Assembly: GCF_003233845.1 (NCBI RefSeq) | Contig: NZ_QKRB01000006.1 | Span: forward strand, 1-64,000 | Direction of reading: 5' to 3' | DNA from: Paenibacillus sambharensis | Lineage (GTDB): Bacteria > Bacillota > Bacilli > Paenibacillales > Paenibacillaceae | DNA length: 64,000 nucleotides | Part shown: in pieces, positions 34,589 through 42,949 of the stretch | Layout: each line of letters starts with the position of its first letter | Numbering within the stretch: the first letter of the stretch is position 1 | Made by a program: the position numbers and the translations under genes | The notes under the pieces: generated by a model | Seen by the model: only the letters and a program-made list of their open reading frames with translations | Database searches by the model: none | Told to the model about the DNA's origin: nothing

Positions 34589-35350
34589 GTGGAGCAGAAG
34601 AAGCGGATGCATACGCCCTTCTATTGGAAAATGTTTGGCTTCCGCAGGTACAAGAACGCGGCCGGTGAACAGTGGCTTACGCACGGGAGCAAGCCCCACC
34701 GTTATTTAGTGCGTCAAGTCAAAGGACCAGGCATGCCGCGCTGGGCGAAGTGGACAGTTACGGGAGTCATCCTTCTGGGCATCGGAACAGCCGGTTATCA
34801 GATCGGCATGAACATGCTCGCGGACAGACTGATGAAGGAATTGTCTGAGAAGGTGATCAGCAAGGAGGAAATTGAAGAGCTTCGTAGAGACCCTGCAATA
34901 ATGGCTCTGCTGGAGTCCGAGCTTAAGGAAGGGAATAAAGGAGTTCTGCCGGTTGAGGCGGGGCACTCCACTGAGGCACAGGGAGGCATTACCCCGGATC
35001 GCAGCAGGAGCAGAGATGCCGAAGAAGCAGGCAGTGGAGGAGTTAGACCTGTGGTGGCAGACGGAGTTGAAGCGACGGGAACCGGCAAGGACGGCCCCAA
35101 GGATAACAAATCCGCGACGGCGGAACCAGCAGCATCTAAGAAGGAACTGACATTATTGACGAAGGAGGAAGCGCTGCAGCTGCTGCTTAAACGTTTTTCG
35201 ATCGGTGAACTGCGGGGGTTTATGGCTATGGCGGAAGGCGGTATTAGCGACGAGGAGAAGGAGACGGTAAAGAGCAGCTTGAAGAGTAAGCTAAGTGCAG
35301 AGGAATATGAGGCGTTAAAGCTGCTTGCTCTGATGGAAATTAGCAAATGA
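34589..35350 (+). CDS. Single-pass membrane protein of unknown function
   Basis: A 253-residue protein I do not recognise. Residues 1-50 are basic and aromatic (cytoplasmic), one membrane helix lies at about 54-73 ([20 protein letters not shown]), and a Lys/Glu-rich helix follows. Residues about 110-185 are a low-complexity, Gly/Ala/Asp-rich linker, and about 185-253 a helical C-terminal domain ([21 protein letters not shown]...). The GTG start has AAGGGG about nine bases upstream; ATG 34607 is an alternative. Its promoter carries the same palindrome as the next two units, so it probably belongs to exopolysaccharide control or export. Confidence 0.7.
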   Translation: MEQKKRMHTPFYWKMFGFRRYKNAAGEQWLTHGSKPHRYLVRQVKGPGMPRWAKWTVTGVILLGIGTAGYQIGMNMLADRLMKELSEKVISKEEIEELRRDPAIMALLESELKEGNKGVLPVEAGHSTEAQGGITPDRSRSRDAEEAGSGGVRPVVADGVEATGTGKDGPKDNKSATAEPAASKKELTLLTKEEALQLLLKRFSIGELRGFMAMAEGGISDEEKETVKSSLKSKLSAEEYEALKLLALMEISK

Positions 35351-35453
35351 ACCGGGCCAGGTATGGCGAAGACTGTTGTAAGGGTTAACCGTTTTCAGAA
35401 AAAAGTTTAGGGGCACAGCAGATTTCGACACATTTTTCATTATCTACACTCTA

Positions 35454-35476
35454 TAATTATTCATATCGAATAATTA
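35454..35476. promoter_or_regulatory. EPS-locus palindrome 2
   Basis: TAATTATTC-ATATC-GAATAATTA has perfect 9-bp arms. A TATAAT (35452-35457) overlaps its left arm, so binding should affect polymerase directly. Another GAATAA follows at 35481. It lies about 46 bases before the next gene start. Confidence 0.65.
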
Positions 35477-35522
35477 ACTAGAATAATAATCTCTTTTTGA
35501 AGACTGTAGAGGAGTGTTGAAT

Positions 35523-35954
35523 GTGGGAAAACGTGACAGCTCATATCTCCCCCCGGATGCTAAGGTGTGTAATACTGCGATAAATGTGAAGGCGGGCGCG
35601 GCGCCTGCCGAGACAGCGAAGGAGCATAAGCAGGTGCTTGTAAACAAGTTCCTGAAGCGGCTGGCAGAAGATCCGTCTCTGGACGGTAATGGAAGCCGCC
35701 CGTCAGAAACCTTTACTATGGCAGAATTGCTTCATGTGACGCAGTACCCGCTTAAGCGGGAATTTGTCTACAGTTATGACCAGCGGGAGTATACACCTGC
35801 GCCTGAAAAGCCTGTCATTGATATGGCTGTGCTGCTCGATCTGCTCTTCAAGGAGCAGGGGCTTTCCTGTACCTTTGAGGACCTGATGGAGCATGTTCTG
35901 GATGGAGGGAAGCTGGACGATTTTCTGAAAGATCAGCAGAGACACTGCAGTTGA
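35523..35954 (+). CDS. Soluble protein of unknown function in EPS region
   Basis: A 143-residue protein without membrane segments or recognised motifs. The N-terminal ~30 residues look disordered. The remainder is mixed helical, ending LLFKEQGLSCTFEDLMEHVL and a basic, Cys-containing tail. The GTG at 35523 has AGAGGAG eight bases upstream; GTG 35514 and TTG 35517 overlap that site. The shared palindrome in its promoter and the position just before the tyrosine phosphatase gene suggest a locus-specific regulatory role. No function is claimed. Confidence 0.65.
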   Translation: MGKRDSSYLPPDAKVCNTAINVKAGAAPAETAKEHKQVLVNKFLKRLAEDPSLDGNGSRPSETFTMAELLHVTQYPLKREFVYSYDQREYTPAPEKPVIDMAVLLDLLFKEQGLSCTFEDLMEHVLDGGKLDDFLKDQQRHCS

Positions 35955-35998
35955 TGTTAGGTAAACCGACGGAAGACGTCATTTTTTTATTTACAAAG

Positions 35999-36015
35999 TT
36001 ATTCATATTGAATAT
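35999..36015. promoter_or_regulatory. EPS-locus palindrome 3
   Basis: TTATTC-ATATT-GAATAT, one mismatch from the other copies. A TATAAT (36013-36018) overlaps its right end. It lies 292 bases upstream of the phosphatase gene, at the head of a long leader that has further AACGAATAA half-sites at 36039 and 36283. Confidence 0.6.
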
Positions 36016-36306
36016 AATTATCTCGACAGATTCTCTAAACGAATAACATACTGGCGCACAGAATGGCTGTCGAAAGGCGGGTATTCTATGAAAGCCATAT
36101 GAAACAGGTGTCGGGTAACAGGCACAGATCTTCCCGCGTGGAGATGTTAGCAGGCAAGCGATGTCGTGAGCGAGCCGGCTTTTCGCGTTTCGTCATGTGA
36201 AAATTTCTATGAAAGGCAGATGAGTTATGCGAAACCATTCCGTACAGCTATTCCAATATTTTTTTTGCATAAGGGTTCGCGAAACGAATAACTTAGTGAG
36301 CGGGCT
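36016..36306 (+). other. Long untranslated leader before EPS phosphatase gene
   Basis: About 290 bases with no gene. A 19-base direct repeat starting TTCTATGAAAG occurs at 36084-36102 and 36205-36223 with two mismatches; each copy holds a four-codon ATG-AAA reading frame ending in TGA. I could not match it to a known riboswitch. Confidence 0.4.
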
Positions 36307-37077
36307 ATGATTGATATCCATACGCATATCCTGCCCTGTCTGGATGACGGCGCCCAGTCGCTGGAGGAAGCGCTGAGGATGGCGGAGTTCGCTGCAAGCG
36401 AAGGCGTGTACGGGATGATCGCGACTCCGCACACCAGAACCTCCCGCTACAACTCCGAGCCGGCTCAGGTTAGAGAGGCGGTTGCCGTGTTCAATGAAGC
36501 TCTTGTTTCTTCAAGGATTCCGCTCACGGTTTATTGCGGGCAAGAGATACGGGTAAACCAGCCGGAAGACGTGCTCGAGGATTTGAACCGCGGACAGCTG
36601 CTCACGCTTCATGACAGCAGCTACCTGCTGCTTGAGCTGCAGCCCAAATTTGATGTAGGGGCCATACAGGAGCTTATCCATGAGCTTAAGCTGCTTGAGC
36701 TGCGGCCCATCATTGCGCATCCCGAGCGCAACCCTAGTATTGCCGCGAATCTGGAGCTTGCTGCTGCGCTTGAGAGCAGCGGCGCCCTTTTGCAGATTAA
36801 CGCGCCCTCGGTGCTGGGACGCAATGGATTCCGGTCGCGCCGGTCAGCCATTCAGCTGTGCCGCAGGCAGCTGGTCCACTTCATTGCATCCGATTGCCAT
36901 GACCATCAAGTGCGTATGCCTGGACTGACCGAGACTTACTGGATACTGGGCAAGCTGTTTGGCAGCGATCAGGTAGACCGGTGGATCTGGAATGCAAGAT
37001 GTGTAGTAGAGAACATGCCTATAGAAAGACAACAACCGCTCCCGGGCAAACGCCGGTGGCACGGCTTCAACAGCTGA
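36307..37077 (+). CDS. Tyrosine-protein phosphatase (CpsB/YwqE, PHP domain)
   Basis: A 256-residue manganese-dependent phosphatase of the PHP family. The metal-binding start MIDIHTHILPCLDDGA, the ATPHTR motif, the IIAHPERN motif and the late SDCHDH motif are all present. It dephosphorylates the BY-kinase encoded 770 bases downstream and so sets polysaccharide chain length and export. The ribosome site is weak (GAGCGGG). It heads the long exopolysaccharide operon. Confidence 0.93.
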   Translation: MIDIHTHILPCLDDGAQSLEEALRMAEFAASEGVYGMIATPHTRTSRYNSEPAQVREAVAVFNEALVSSRIPLTVYCGQEIRVNQPEDVLEDLNRGQLLTLHDSSYLLLELQPKFDVGAIQELIHELKLLELRPIIAHPERNPSIAANLELAAALESSGALLQINAPSVLGRNGFRSRRSAIQLCRRQLVHFIASDCHDHQVRMPGLTETYWILGKLFGSDQVDRWIWNARCVVENMPIERQQPLPGKRRWHGFNS

Positions 37078-37107
37078 GCGGAACTTTGAATTAACGGAGG
37101 AGACGAA

Positions 37108-37866
37108 TTGGAACTGAAACAGTACTGGGCTATTGTCCGCAGGAGGTTGTGGTTGATCGGATTGCTGGTTGTTGTGCTGGCATCGGTAACAGGCTTCTAT
37201 TCTTACAAGCTTGTGGTTCCCCAGTATCAAGCCTCCACGAAGCTGATTGTAAATCCGAGTCATAAGCCTGCCGAGGCTGCAGGCAATGTTGAGCTTGGTT
37301 CCATTAATACCAGCATTCAGCTGGTAAAGACCTATAAAGAGATTATTCGCACTTCCCGGATTATGGGGGTTGTCGCCAGCGAATACCCCGATCTGAAGAC
37401 AAGTGCCGGCGAGCTGATTTCGAAGATCAACGTGGCATCTGTCAGCGATACGATGATCATCACATTAGCTGCCGTTGATACTTCCTATCCCAGAGCGGCG
37501 AATATGGTCAATGCAGTAGCCGAGGTCTTCCAGCGGGAAATTCCCGAGCTTATGAAGGTGGATAACGTCAGCATCCTGAATGAGGCAGACCCAAGTGCCG
37601 CTGCCTATCCCGTCTCGCCGAACCCGACCATGAATATGGCTGTGAGCATTATGCTTGCGCTGATGCTGGGGGTTGCTCTGGCTTTCCTGCTTGATTATCT
37701 GGATGACACGATCAAGACCAGCTCGGATGTTGAGCAGGCGCTCGGCTTATCGACCCTGACCAGTATACCGCGGATGAAGAATTCCGACCGCAGCCAGGCG
37801 CGTACCAAGCAGCAGTCAGCAGCACAACCGTTAAGGGGGGAAGGCAATGTCTCGGTCGACACGTAG
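37108..37866 (+). CDS. Wzz-domain kinase modulator (CpsC/YwqC-like)
   Basis: A 252-residue membrane protein. TM1 lies at about 15-36 and TM2 at about 172-192, with the Wzz Pro-rich motif PVSPNPTMNMA just before TM2. It anchors and activates the BY-kinase and controls chain length. The TTG start has GGAGGAGA upstream. Its 3' end overlaps the kinase gene by 20 bases, indicating tight coupling. Confidence 0.92.
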   Translation: MELKQYWAIVRRRLWLIGLLVVVLASVTGFYSYKLVVPQYQASTKLIVNPSHKPAEAAGNVELGSINTSIQLVKTYKEIIRTSRIMGVVASEYPDLKTSAGELISKINVASVSDTMIITLAAVDTSYPRAANMVNAVAEVFQREIPELMKVDNVSILNEADPSAAAYPVSPNPTMNMAVSIMLALMLGVALAFLLDYLDDTIKTSSDVEQALGLSTLTSIPRMKNSDRSQARTKQQSAAQPLRGEGNVSVDT

Positions 37867-38521
37867 CGTTCATCTGATCACGGAAATTAATCCGGTCTCG
37901 CCGGTCTCGGAAGCTTATAAAACACTCCGCACAAGCATTGAATTCTCTAATCTGGACAGCAAAACCCAGACGATCATGATTACCTCGACGAAGATGAGCG
38001 AAGGCAAGAGTACAACCTCCGCTAATCTTGCCGTCGCTTACGCACAGGCGGGCAAGAGGGTGCTGCTGATTGATGCCGATATGCGCAAGCCGACCCAGCA
38101 TCATATATTCCGGCTGTCCAACCGGGCAGGTCTGACTGCGCTGCTGAGCCATCAGGCGGAATTGAAGGATGTCACTCTAACGACAAACGTGGATAACCTG
38201 TATGTCCTGCCAGCGGGAGCAATCGCGCCGAATCCCTCCGAGATGCTGACATCCAAACGGATGACAACGCTGCTCGAAGAGCTGAGAGGCATGTATGACA
38301 TGATCATCATCGATACGCCGCCGCTGCTGGCTGTAACCGACGCGCAGATTGTGGCGACTCAGTGTGACGGGGTGCTCCTCGTGATCGACTCAGGCAAGGT
38401 GAAGAAGGATTCAGCCGTGAAGGCCAAGGCCAGTCTCGAGCGCGTGCACGCCAAGATTCTCGGCGTAGTTCTCAATAACGTTAAACGCAGTGACAGGGAG
38501 AGCTACTATCACTACTACTAA
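37847..38521 (+). CDS. BY-type tyrosine kinase (CpsD/YwqD-like)
   Basis: A 224-residue cytoplasmic ATPase. Walker A is STKMSEGKSTTSAN, Walker A' is VLLIDADMRKP and Walker B is MIIIDTPP. The C-terminus ends in a Tyr cluster (SYYHYY), the autophosphorylation sites. It works with the Wzz-like modulator and the PHP phosphatase to regulate polymer export. ATG 37847 has AAGGGGGGAAGG upstream. Confidence 0.94.
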   Translation: MSRSTRSVHLITEINPVSPVSEAYKTLRTSIEFSNLDSKTQTIMITSTKMSEGKSTTSANLAVAYAQAGKRVLLIDADMRKPTQHHIFRLSNRAGLTALLSHQAELKDVTLTTNVDNLYVLPAGAIAPNPSEMLTSKRMTTLLEELRGMYDMIIIDTPPLLAVTDAQIVATQCDGVLLVIDSGKVKKDSAVKAKASLERVHAKILGVVLNNVKRSDRESYYHYY

Positions 38522-38792
38522 GCAGGAAGAGCAAACAGGTTAACGGATTTCTCGCGCAGGAGATTCCAGGTAATGTCTCCTTCACCTTTATCAACGGAGG
38601 CACTCGGTCATGCTGTGGGCCAGCCGGCCTTAGACGTTAATCGTCAAGGGTGTGATGTGAGGAGGGGTTTGATGCCCTGATTTGGCCGGTAAACGGCCAA
38701 ACCATGCGTTCTTATGGCGAATAAGAGCGTATGGTTTGCACGTTTACAACAAGGGAAGCAGAAATAAAAAGAGAAAAGGATAGGTGATCGAG
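38522..38792 (+). other. Structured leader between BY-kinase and galU genes
   Basis: A 271-base gap inside the operon. TTTGGCCG (38681-38688) pairs with CGGCCAAA (38694-38701). AAACCATGCGTTCTTAT (38699-38715) pairs with 38721-38737 over 17 pairs including two wobbles. The two stems share three bases, so they compete. No T tract follows. Its place between an epsB-like gene and the next gene mimics the EAR (epsC) antitermination RNA of Bacillus; identity is not shown. Confidence 0.5.
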
Positions 38793-39695
38793 ATGAAAAA
38801 GGTAAGAAAGGCTATCATTCCGGCAGCAGGTCTTGGGACTCGATTCCTCCCGGCCACGAAGGCCATGCCGAAGGAAATGCTTCCGATTGTTGACAAGCCG
38901 ACCATTCAGTACATCGTGGAGGAAGCGATGGAGTCGGGCATCGAGGACATTATTATTGTGAGCGGCAAAGGTAAACGGGCGATTGAGGATCATTTTGATG
39001 TAGCGTTTGAGCTGGAGCATACCTTGGAGAACAAAGGGAAGTATGAGCTGCTTGAAGAAGTCCGCCGTTCCTCTCACGTCGATATACATTACATCAGACA
39101 GAAGGAAGCCAAAGGTCTCGGGCATGCTGTCTGGTGTGCCAGAAATTTCATCGGGGATGAGCCCTTCGCGGTTCTCCTGGGTGATGATATCGTGCAGGGT
39201 GAAGTGCCGTGCACCCGCCAGCTCATCGAGCAATACGAACATACGGGCAAATCGGTAATCGGCGTGCAAACTGTAGATGTGGATCAAACTCACCGTTACG
39301 GCATAGTGGACCCGCGCGATTCCATAGGCCGGCTCTATGAGGTCAACCGTTTTGTAGAGAAGCCGCCGCAGGGGCATGCGCCTTCCAACCTGGCCATTAT
39401 GGGCCGGTACGTGCTTACGCCGGATATCTTCGAATACCTGGATAGGCAGGAGATTGGAGCGGGCGGTGAGATTCAGCTGACCGATGCGATTCAGATGCTG
39501 AATCTGGATAAGGGTGTCTTCGCCTATAATTTCGAAGGACAGCGCTATGATGTTGGTGAGAAGCTTGGCTTCATTCTAACGATGCTGGATTTTGCTCTGC
39601 GCCGTAATGACCTGAAGCATCCGCTCCTGACTGCTATGGAAGAAATCGTGGAGAGAGAGCGTGTTGATGCTTACATCGTCCCGAGAGGTGAGTGA
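38793..39695 (+). CDS. galU: UTP-glucose-1-phosphate uridylyltransferase
   Basis: A 300-residue soluble enzyme making UDP-glucose from UTP and glucose-1-phosphate. It has the nucleotide-binding start [21 protein letters not shown], the [14 protein letters not shown] segment and the NRFVEKP loop. Its product feeds glycosyltransferases and the UDP-glucose dehydrogenase encoded 15 kb downstream. ATG 38793 follows AGGTGA. It overlaps or abuts the priming transferase gene. Confidence 0.95.
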   Translation: MKKVRKAIIPAAGLGTRFLPATKAMPKEMLPIVDKPTIQYIVEEAMESGIEDIIIVSGKGKRAIEDHFDVAFELEHTLENKGKYELLEEVRRSSHVDIHYIRQKEAKGLGHAVWCARNFIGDEPFAVLLGDDIVQGEVPCTRQLIEQYEHTGKSVIGVQTVDVDQTHRYGIVDPRDSIGRLYEVNRFVEKPPQGHAPSNLAIMGRYVLTPDIFEYLDRQEIGAGGEIQLTDAIQMLNLDKGVFAYNFEGQRYDVGEKLGFILTMLDFALRRNDLKHPLLTAMEEIVERERVDAYIVPRGE

Positions 39696-39697
39696 CC

Positions 39698-40393
39698 ATG
39701 ACGCCGCCACGGCAAAACGAAGCAGAAGTTGCAGTAACATCCGGTGCTTATTACGCTAAGACAGTGCTGGGGGCCGGGAAGAGCCAGACCTCCTATTTTG
39801 TCATGAAACGATGCTTTGATTTCACGGCATCCGCTGTGGGGCTGGTTTTGCTGGCCCCTCTTTTTCTTTTATTAGCCATCATTATTAAGCTGGAGGACCC
39901 GAGGGGTCCTGTTTTTTTTAGCCAGATCCGGATCGGCAAGAATGAGAAGCCCTTCCGGATGTATAAATTCCGTTCCATGGTTTCCAATGCGGAGGAGCTT
40001 CTCGGCCAGCTGCTGGAGAAGAACGAAGCGGAAGGCGCGATGTTCAAGATGAAGGATGATCCTAGGATTACACGCGTCGGCAAGCTGATCCGCAAGACGA
40101 GCATTGACGAGCTGCCCCAGCTGCTCAATGTCATTAAAGGAGAGATGTCGCTCGTGGGACCAAGGCCGCCGCTGCCGCGGGAGGTCGACCAATACACCGA
40201 ATATGACAAGCTCAGGCTGCTCGTGACCCCGGGCTGTACAGGACTATGGCAGGTTAGCGGCCGCAGCGAGCTCACTTTCAGGGAGATGGTGGAGCTTGAC
40301 CTGGAGTACATTCAGCGGAAGAGCTTCTGGATGGATGTGAAAATCCTGCTGCGTACCGTGCGTGTTCTGCTCGGTTCCAAGGACGCCTTTTAG
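39698..40393 (+). CDS. Undecaprenyl-phosphate sugar-1-phosphate transferase (priming enzyme)
   Basis: A 231-residue monotopic membrane enzyme of the bacterial sugar transferase family. One hydrophobic hairpin lies at about 38-62. The catalytic domain has FFSQIRIGKNEKPFRMYKF, DDPRITRVGKLIRKTSIDELPQ (split motif) and GLWQVSGR. It starts the repeat unit by loading the first sugar phosphate onto undecaprenyl phosphate. It is the short form lacking the four-helix N-terminal domain of WcaJ/WbaP. ATG 39698 has AGGTGA upstream, two bases after galU. Confidence 0.93.
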   Translation: MTPPRQNEAEVAVTSGAYYAKTVLGAGKSQTSYFVMKRCFDFTASAVGLVLLAPLFLLLAIIIKLEDPRGPVFFSQIRIGKNEKPFRMYKFRSMVSNAEELLGQLLEKNEAEGAMFKMKDDPRITRVGKLIRKTSIDELPQLLNVIKGEMSLVGPRPPLPREVDQYTEYDKLRLLVTPGCTGLWQVSGRSELTFREMVELDLEYIQRKSFWMDVKILLRTVRVLLGSKDAF

Positions 40394-40428
40394 CAAGCGA
40401 AGCTTTCGGGAAGTAGGAGGACGAGCAA

Positions 40429-41586
40429 ATGGCCAAAATCCTTCACGTCGTTGAGTATACCAAGGGCGGGGTGGAAACTCATCTGAACGAAGTGCTGCGT
40501 TACCAGCGTGACCGGCACGATATCTATCTGATCGCATCCGAGCATAATTCGAACCCGGATACCCTGCAGATCAACAGGGAACGGCTTACCTTATATCCTT
40601 ACAGAAGAAAGCCGAAGTACATGCTCGCTGCGATCTTCAAGATCCGCAGGGCAATCAGGCAGCTTCAGCCGGATATTGTGCATGTTCACGGCACATTCGC
40701 CGGGGTATTCGCACGAATGACGATGCTCGGCTGGCGCAAGCGTCCGGTCACCATCTACTGCTCGCACGGATGGGCATTTCTGATGGACACATCGGCCTGG
40801 AAGAAACGGGCCTACGGTTACGTGGAGCGCATGCTTAGCGGGGCAACGGATGCCATCATCAATATTTCCAATAATGAATACGAGACTTCCCTGAGGTATA
40901 AGCTGCCGGAACGCAAGTCTGTTGTCATCTATAACGGTGTGTCAGACGGGAAAGGGCCGGGGCAGGTTGAGCCTGTCAAGGTGAAGGCGGACAAAGTCAA
41001 TCTGCTGTTCATCGGCAGATTTGACCGCCAGAAGGGCTTTGACCTGCTGCTCAATACCTTTCACAGGCACGGGCTGCATCATATTCATCTCATGCTGGTG
41101 GGCGGCTCGGTGCTTCAGGACGAACAAACGCACAACTTTCCTCCTAACGCCACACATTATGGCTGGGTCGATAACAAGGAGATCGACCGCTATATTCACA
41201 GTGCGGATGCGGTTATCGTTCCGTCGAGATGGGAGGGCTTCGGCATTGTAGCCATTGAGGCGCTGCGAAGCGGGAAGCCGGTCATTGTCAGCAACCGGGG
41301 TGCCCTTAAGGAGATCATTCAGCCGGGTGTGAATGGATATGTCTTTGACTTCGACCAGCCGGAAGAGCTGTACGGGATATTGAAGGATCTTAGTAAGGAG
41401 CAGCTTGGCAGCATGCATGACAGGTGCCTGGCAAGCTTCGCCGAACGGTTTCACGCCTCCGTCATGAATGAGAAGATTGAGGAGGTATACGTGAAGTCAC
41501 TTGAATACAGAGGAAACAGGACGGCAGTGATTAACACGTCTGCGCCTGTTGCCCATCGAAAAGTAGGAGATCAGCATGGAGGCTAA
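40429..41586 (+). CDS. GT4-type glycosyltransferase
   Basis: A 385-residue GT-B fold glycosyltransferase. N-terminal acceptor side: VEYTKGGVETHLNEV. C-terminal donor side: FIGRFDRQKGFDLLL and VPSRWEGFGIVAIEAL, the E-x7-E pattern of GT4 retaining enzymes. It should add one sugar to the lipid-linked repeat unit at the inner membrane face. ATG has GTAGGAGGACG upstream. It overlaps the next gene by 11 bases. Confidence 0.9.
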   Translation: MAKILHVVEYTKGGVETHLNEVLRYQRDRHDIYLIASEHNSNPDTLQINRERLTLYPYRRKPKYMLAAIFKIRRAIRQLQPDIVHVHGTFAGVFARMTMLGWRKRPVTIYCSHGWAFLMDTSAWKKRAYGYVERMLSGATDAIINISNNEYETSLRYKLPERKSVVIYNGVSDGKGPGQVEPVKVKADKVNLLFIGRFDRQKGFDLLLNTFHRHGLHHIHLMLVGGSVLQDEQTHNFPPNATHYGWVDNKEIDRYIHSADAVIVPSRWEGFGIVAIEALRSGKPVIVSNRGALKEIIQPGVNGYVFDFDQPEELYGILKDLSKEQLGSMHDRCLASFAERFHASVMNEKIEEVYVKSLEYRGNRTAVINTSAPVAHRKVGDQHGG

Positions 41587-42949
41587 CCATTCTAACGGAA
41601 GCGGGGCAGCGGCTTCGAAGGGCAGACAGCTGTTATTCTCTGTCTACCTGATGTTCTTGCTGGTTATGACGGTCTATCAGGACTTCCCGCTCGTTAACAT
41701 GGTTGGCGAGATTGGGCGGACGCCAGTTATTCTGATGCTGCCTGTCTTCCTGGGCTGCGAGCTGCTGCTGCTCTCGAGGCATAAGAGGCTGGTCTACATG
41801 ACCAAGCTTCAGAAGTATATGACCCTGTTTGTTATCTATATCACCGTAGTGAGTCTGCTCTACGTGTACATTCATTTTCTGCTTGGCAGCTACACGTACG
41901 GGTCAGAGAACCTCCTGTCCAAGGCGGTTAAGATCATCATCTACCTTGTTCTGATTCTGCTGTATATCCGGCACTTATACTTTGTATTCTCGCAGATTGC
42001 GAGCAGGAGGCTGCTCTTTGTCAGCTTCTTCTCTGTGACGATGCTCCTGTTCGGCATCATGCTGATTGAGCTTGTCACCGCACCGTATGCGCTGCCGTTC
42101 CTGCATTCCAAGGCGGCTCCCTACTGGCGGGTGCGGCTCTTGACCTCGGAGAGCAGCACAACGGGCACTATTGTAATGGTGTTCGCGGGCATCTGCCTGT
42201 ATCTGGCCAGCTCCCTGAAGTCCAGCCTGTTCAAGGCGGCAACCTATGGCCTGATTGGAGCGTTCTTCCTGAATTATCTGGTTGCGACCTCCTCCAAGGG
42301 CTTCTATCTGGTGCTCCTGGCGACGATGGCATTCGCTATGCTGAAGTTTATGGATATCCGCAAGAAGAGGAACTTCCTGCTGATCGCCGCCGGCTGCGCG
42401 GCTATCTATATCGTTGCCGTAACCTTCATGCCGGCTGTCATCAGCTCATTGAACAATGATATGGAGAACTACACCTCGTCCTATACGAGATTCGGGACCA
42501 TCCTGATCTCACTTGTGACGATCGCCACCAACCCGTTTGGTGTCGGGACAGGAGCCTTTCTCCTTTACTTTGAGAAAAATATGCAGACCTGCATACAGAT
42601 CCTGTCCGATTTCTATTATCAGGTATTTGGCATCAGCGAGATCAACACGGGCGAGCTGATGATGTATGCCAACACCGATAAGAATGTGGCCGTAAAGTCA
42701 GGTGTATTCCAATGGATTATGTACGGCGGCATAGGAGCTGTCCTGTTCTTCTTTGCGCTGGCAAGGAACATGCTGGCATCAGCCAAGCGGGATATGTGGA
42801 TCTATGTTGCCCTGCTGTTTGTCTTGTTCTCCCTGCTCTTCATATCTCTTGAAATCAAATACGAGGTCTGGCTGCTGTTTGCCTTTATCAGCTTCTTCAT
42901 GCATCAGCAGCATAAACCAGCCTCAACGTCAACCGAGGTGTCTGTATGA
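41576..42949 (+). CDS. Wzy-like polysaccharide polymerase (O-antigen ligase family)
   Basis: A 457-residue integral membrane protein with about 11 hydrophobic segments and a large loop (about residues 285-385) containing NNDMENYTSSYTRFGT and NPFGVGTG, similar to Wzy/WaaL-type proteins. It should polymerise repeat units on the outer face of the membrane. Assignment rests on topology and context; sequence conservation in this family is low. It is tightly coupled to its neighbours (11-base and 4-base overlaps). Confidence 0.82.
   Translation: MEANHSNGSGAAASKGRQLLFSVYLMFLLVMTVYQDFPLVNMVGEIGRTPVILMLPVFLGCELLLLSRHKRLVYMTKLQKYMTLFVIYITVVSLLYVYIHFLLGSYTYGSENLLSKAVKIIIYLVLILLYIRHLYFVFSQIASRRLLFVSFFSVTMLLFGIMLIELVTAPYALPFLHSKAAPYWRVRLLTSESSTTGTIVMVFAGICLYLASSLKSSLFKAATYGLIGAFFLNYLVATSSKGFYLVLLATMAFAMLKFMDIRKKRNFLLIAAGCAAIYIVAVTFMPAVISSLNNDMENYTSSYTRFGTILISLVTIATNPFGVGTGAFLLYFEKNMQTCIQILSDFYYQVFGISEINTGELMMYANTDKNVAVKSGVFQWIMYGGIGAVLFFFALARNMLASAKRDMWIYVALLFVLFSLLFISLEIKYEVWLLFAFISFFMHQQHKPASTSTEVSV

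Noticed and set aside
36016-36306. Cyclic-di-GMP (GEMM) riboswitch in the EPS leader
   Set aside because: The conserved GEMM core segments and tetraloop-receptor arrangement were not found.
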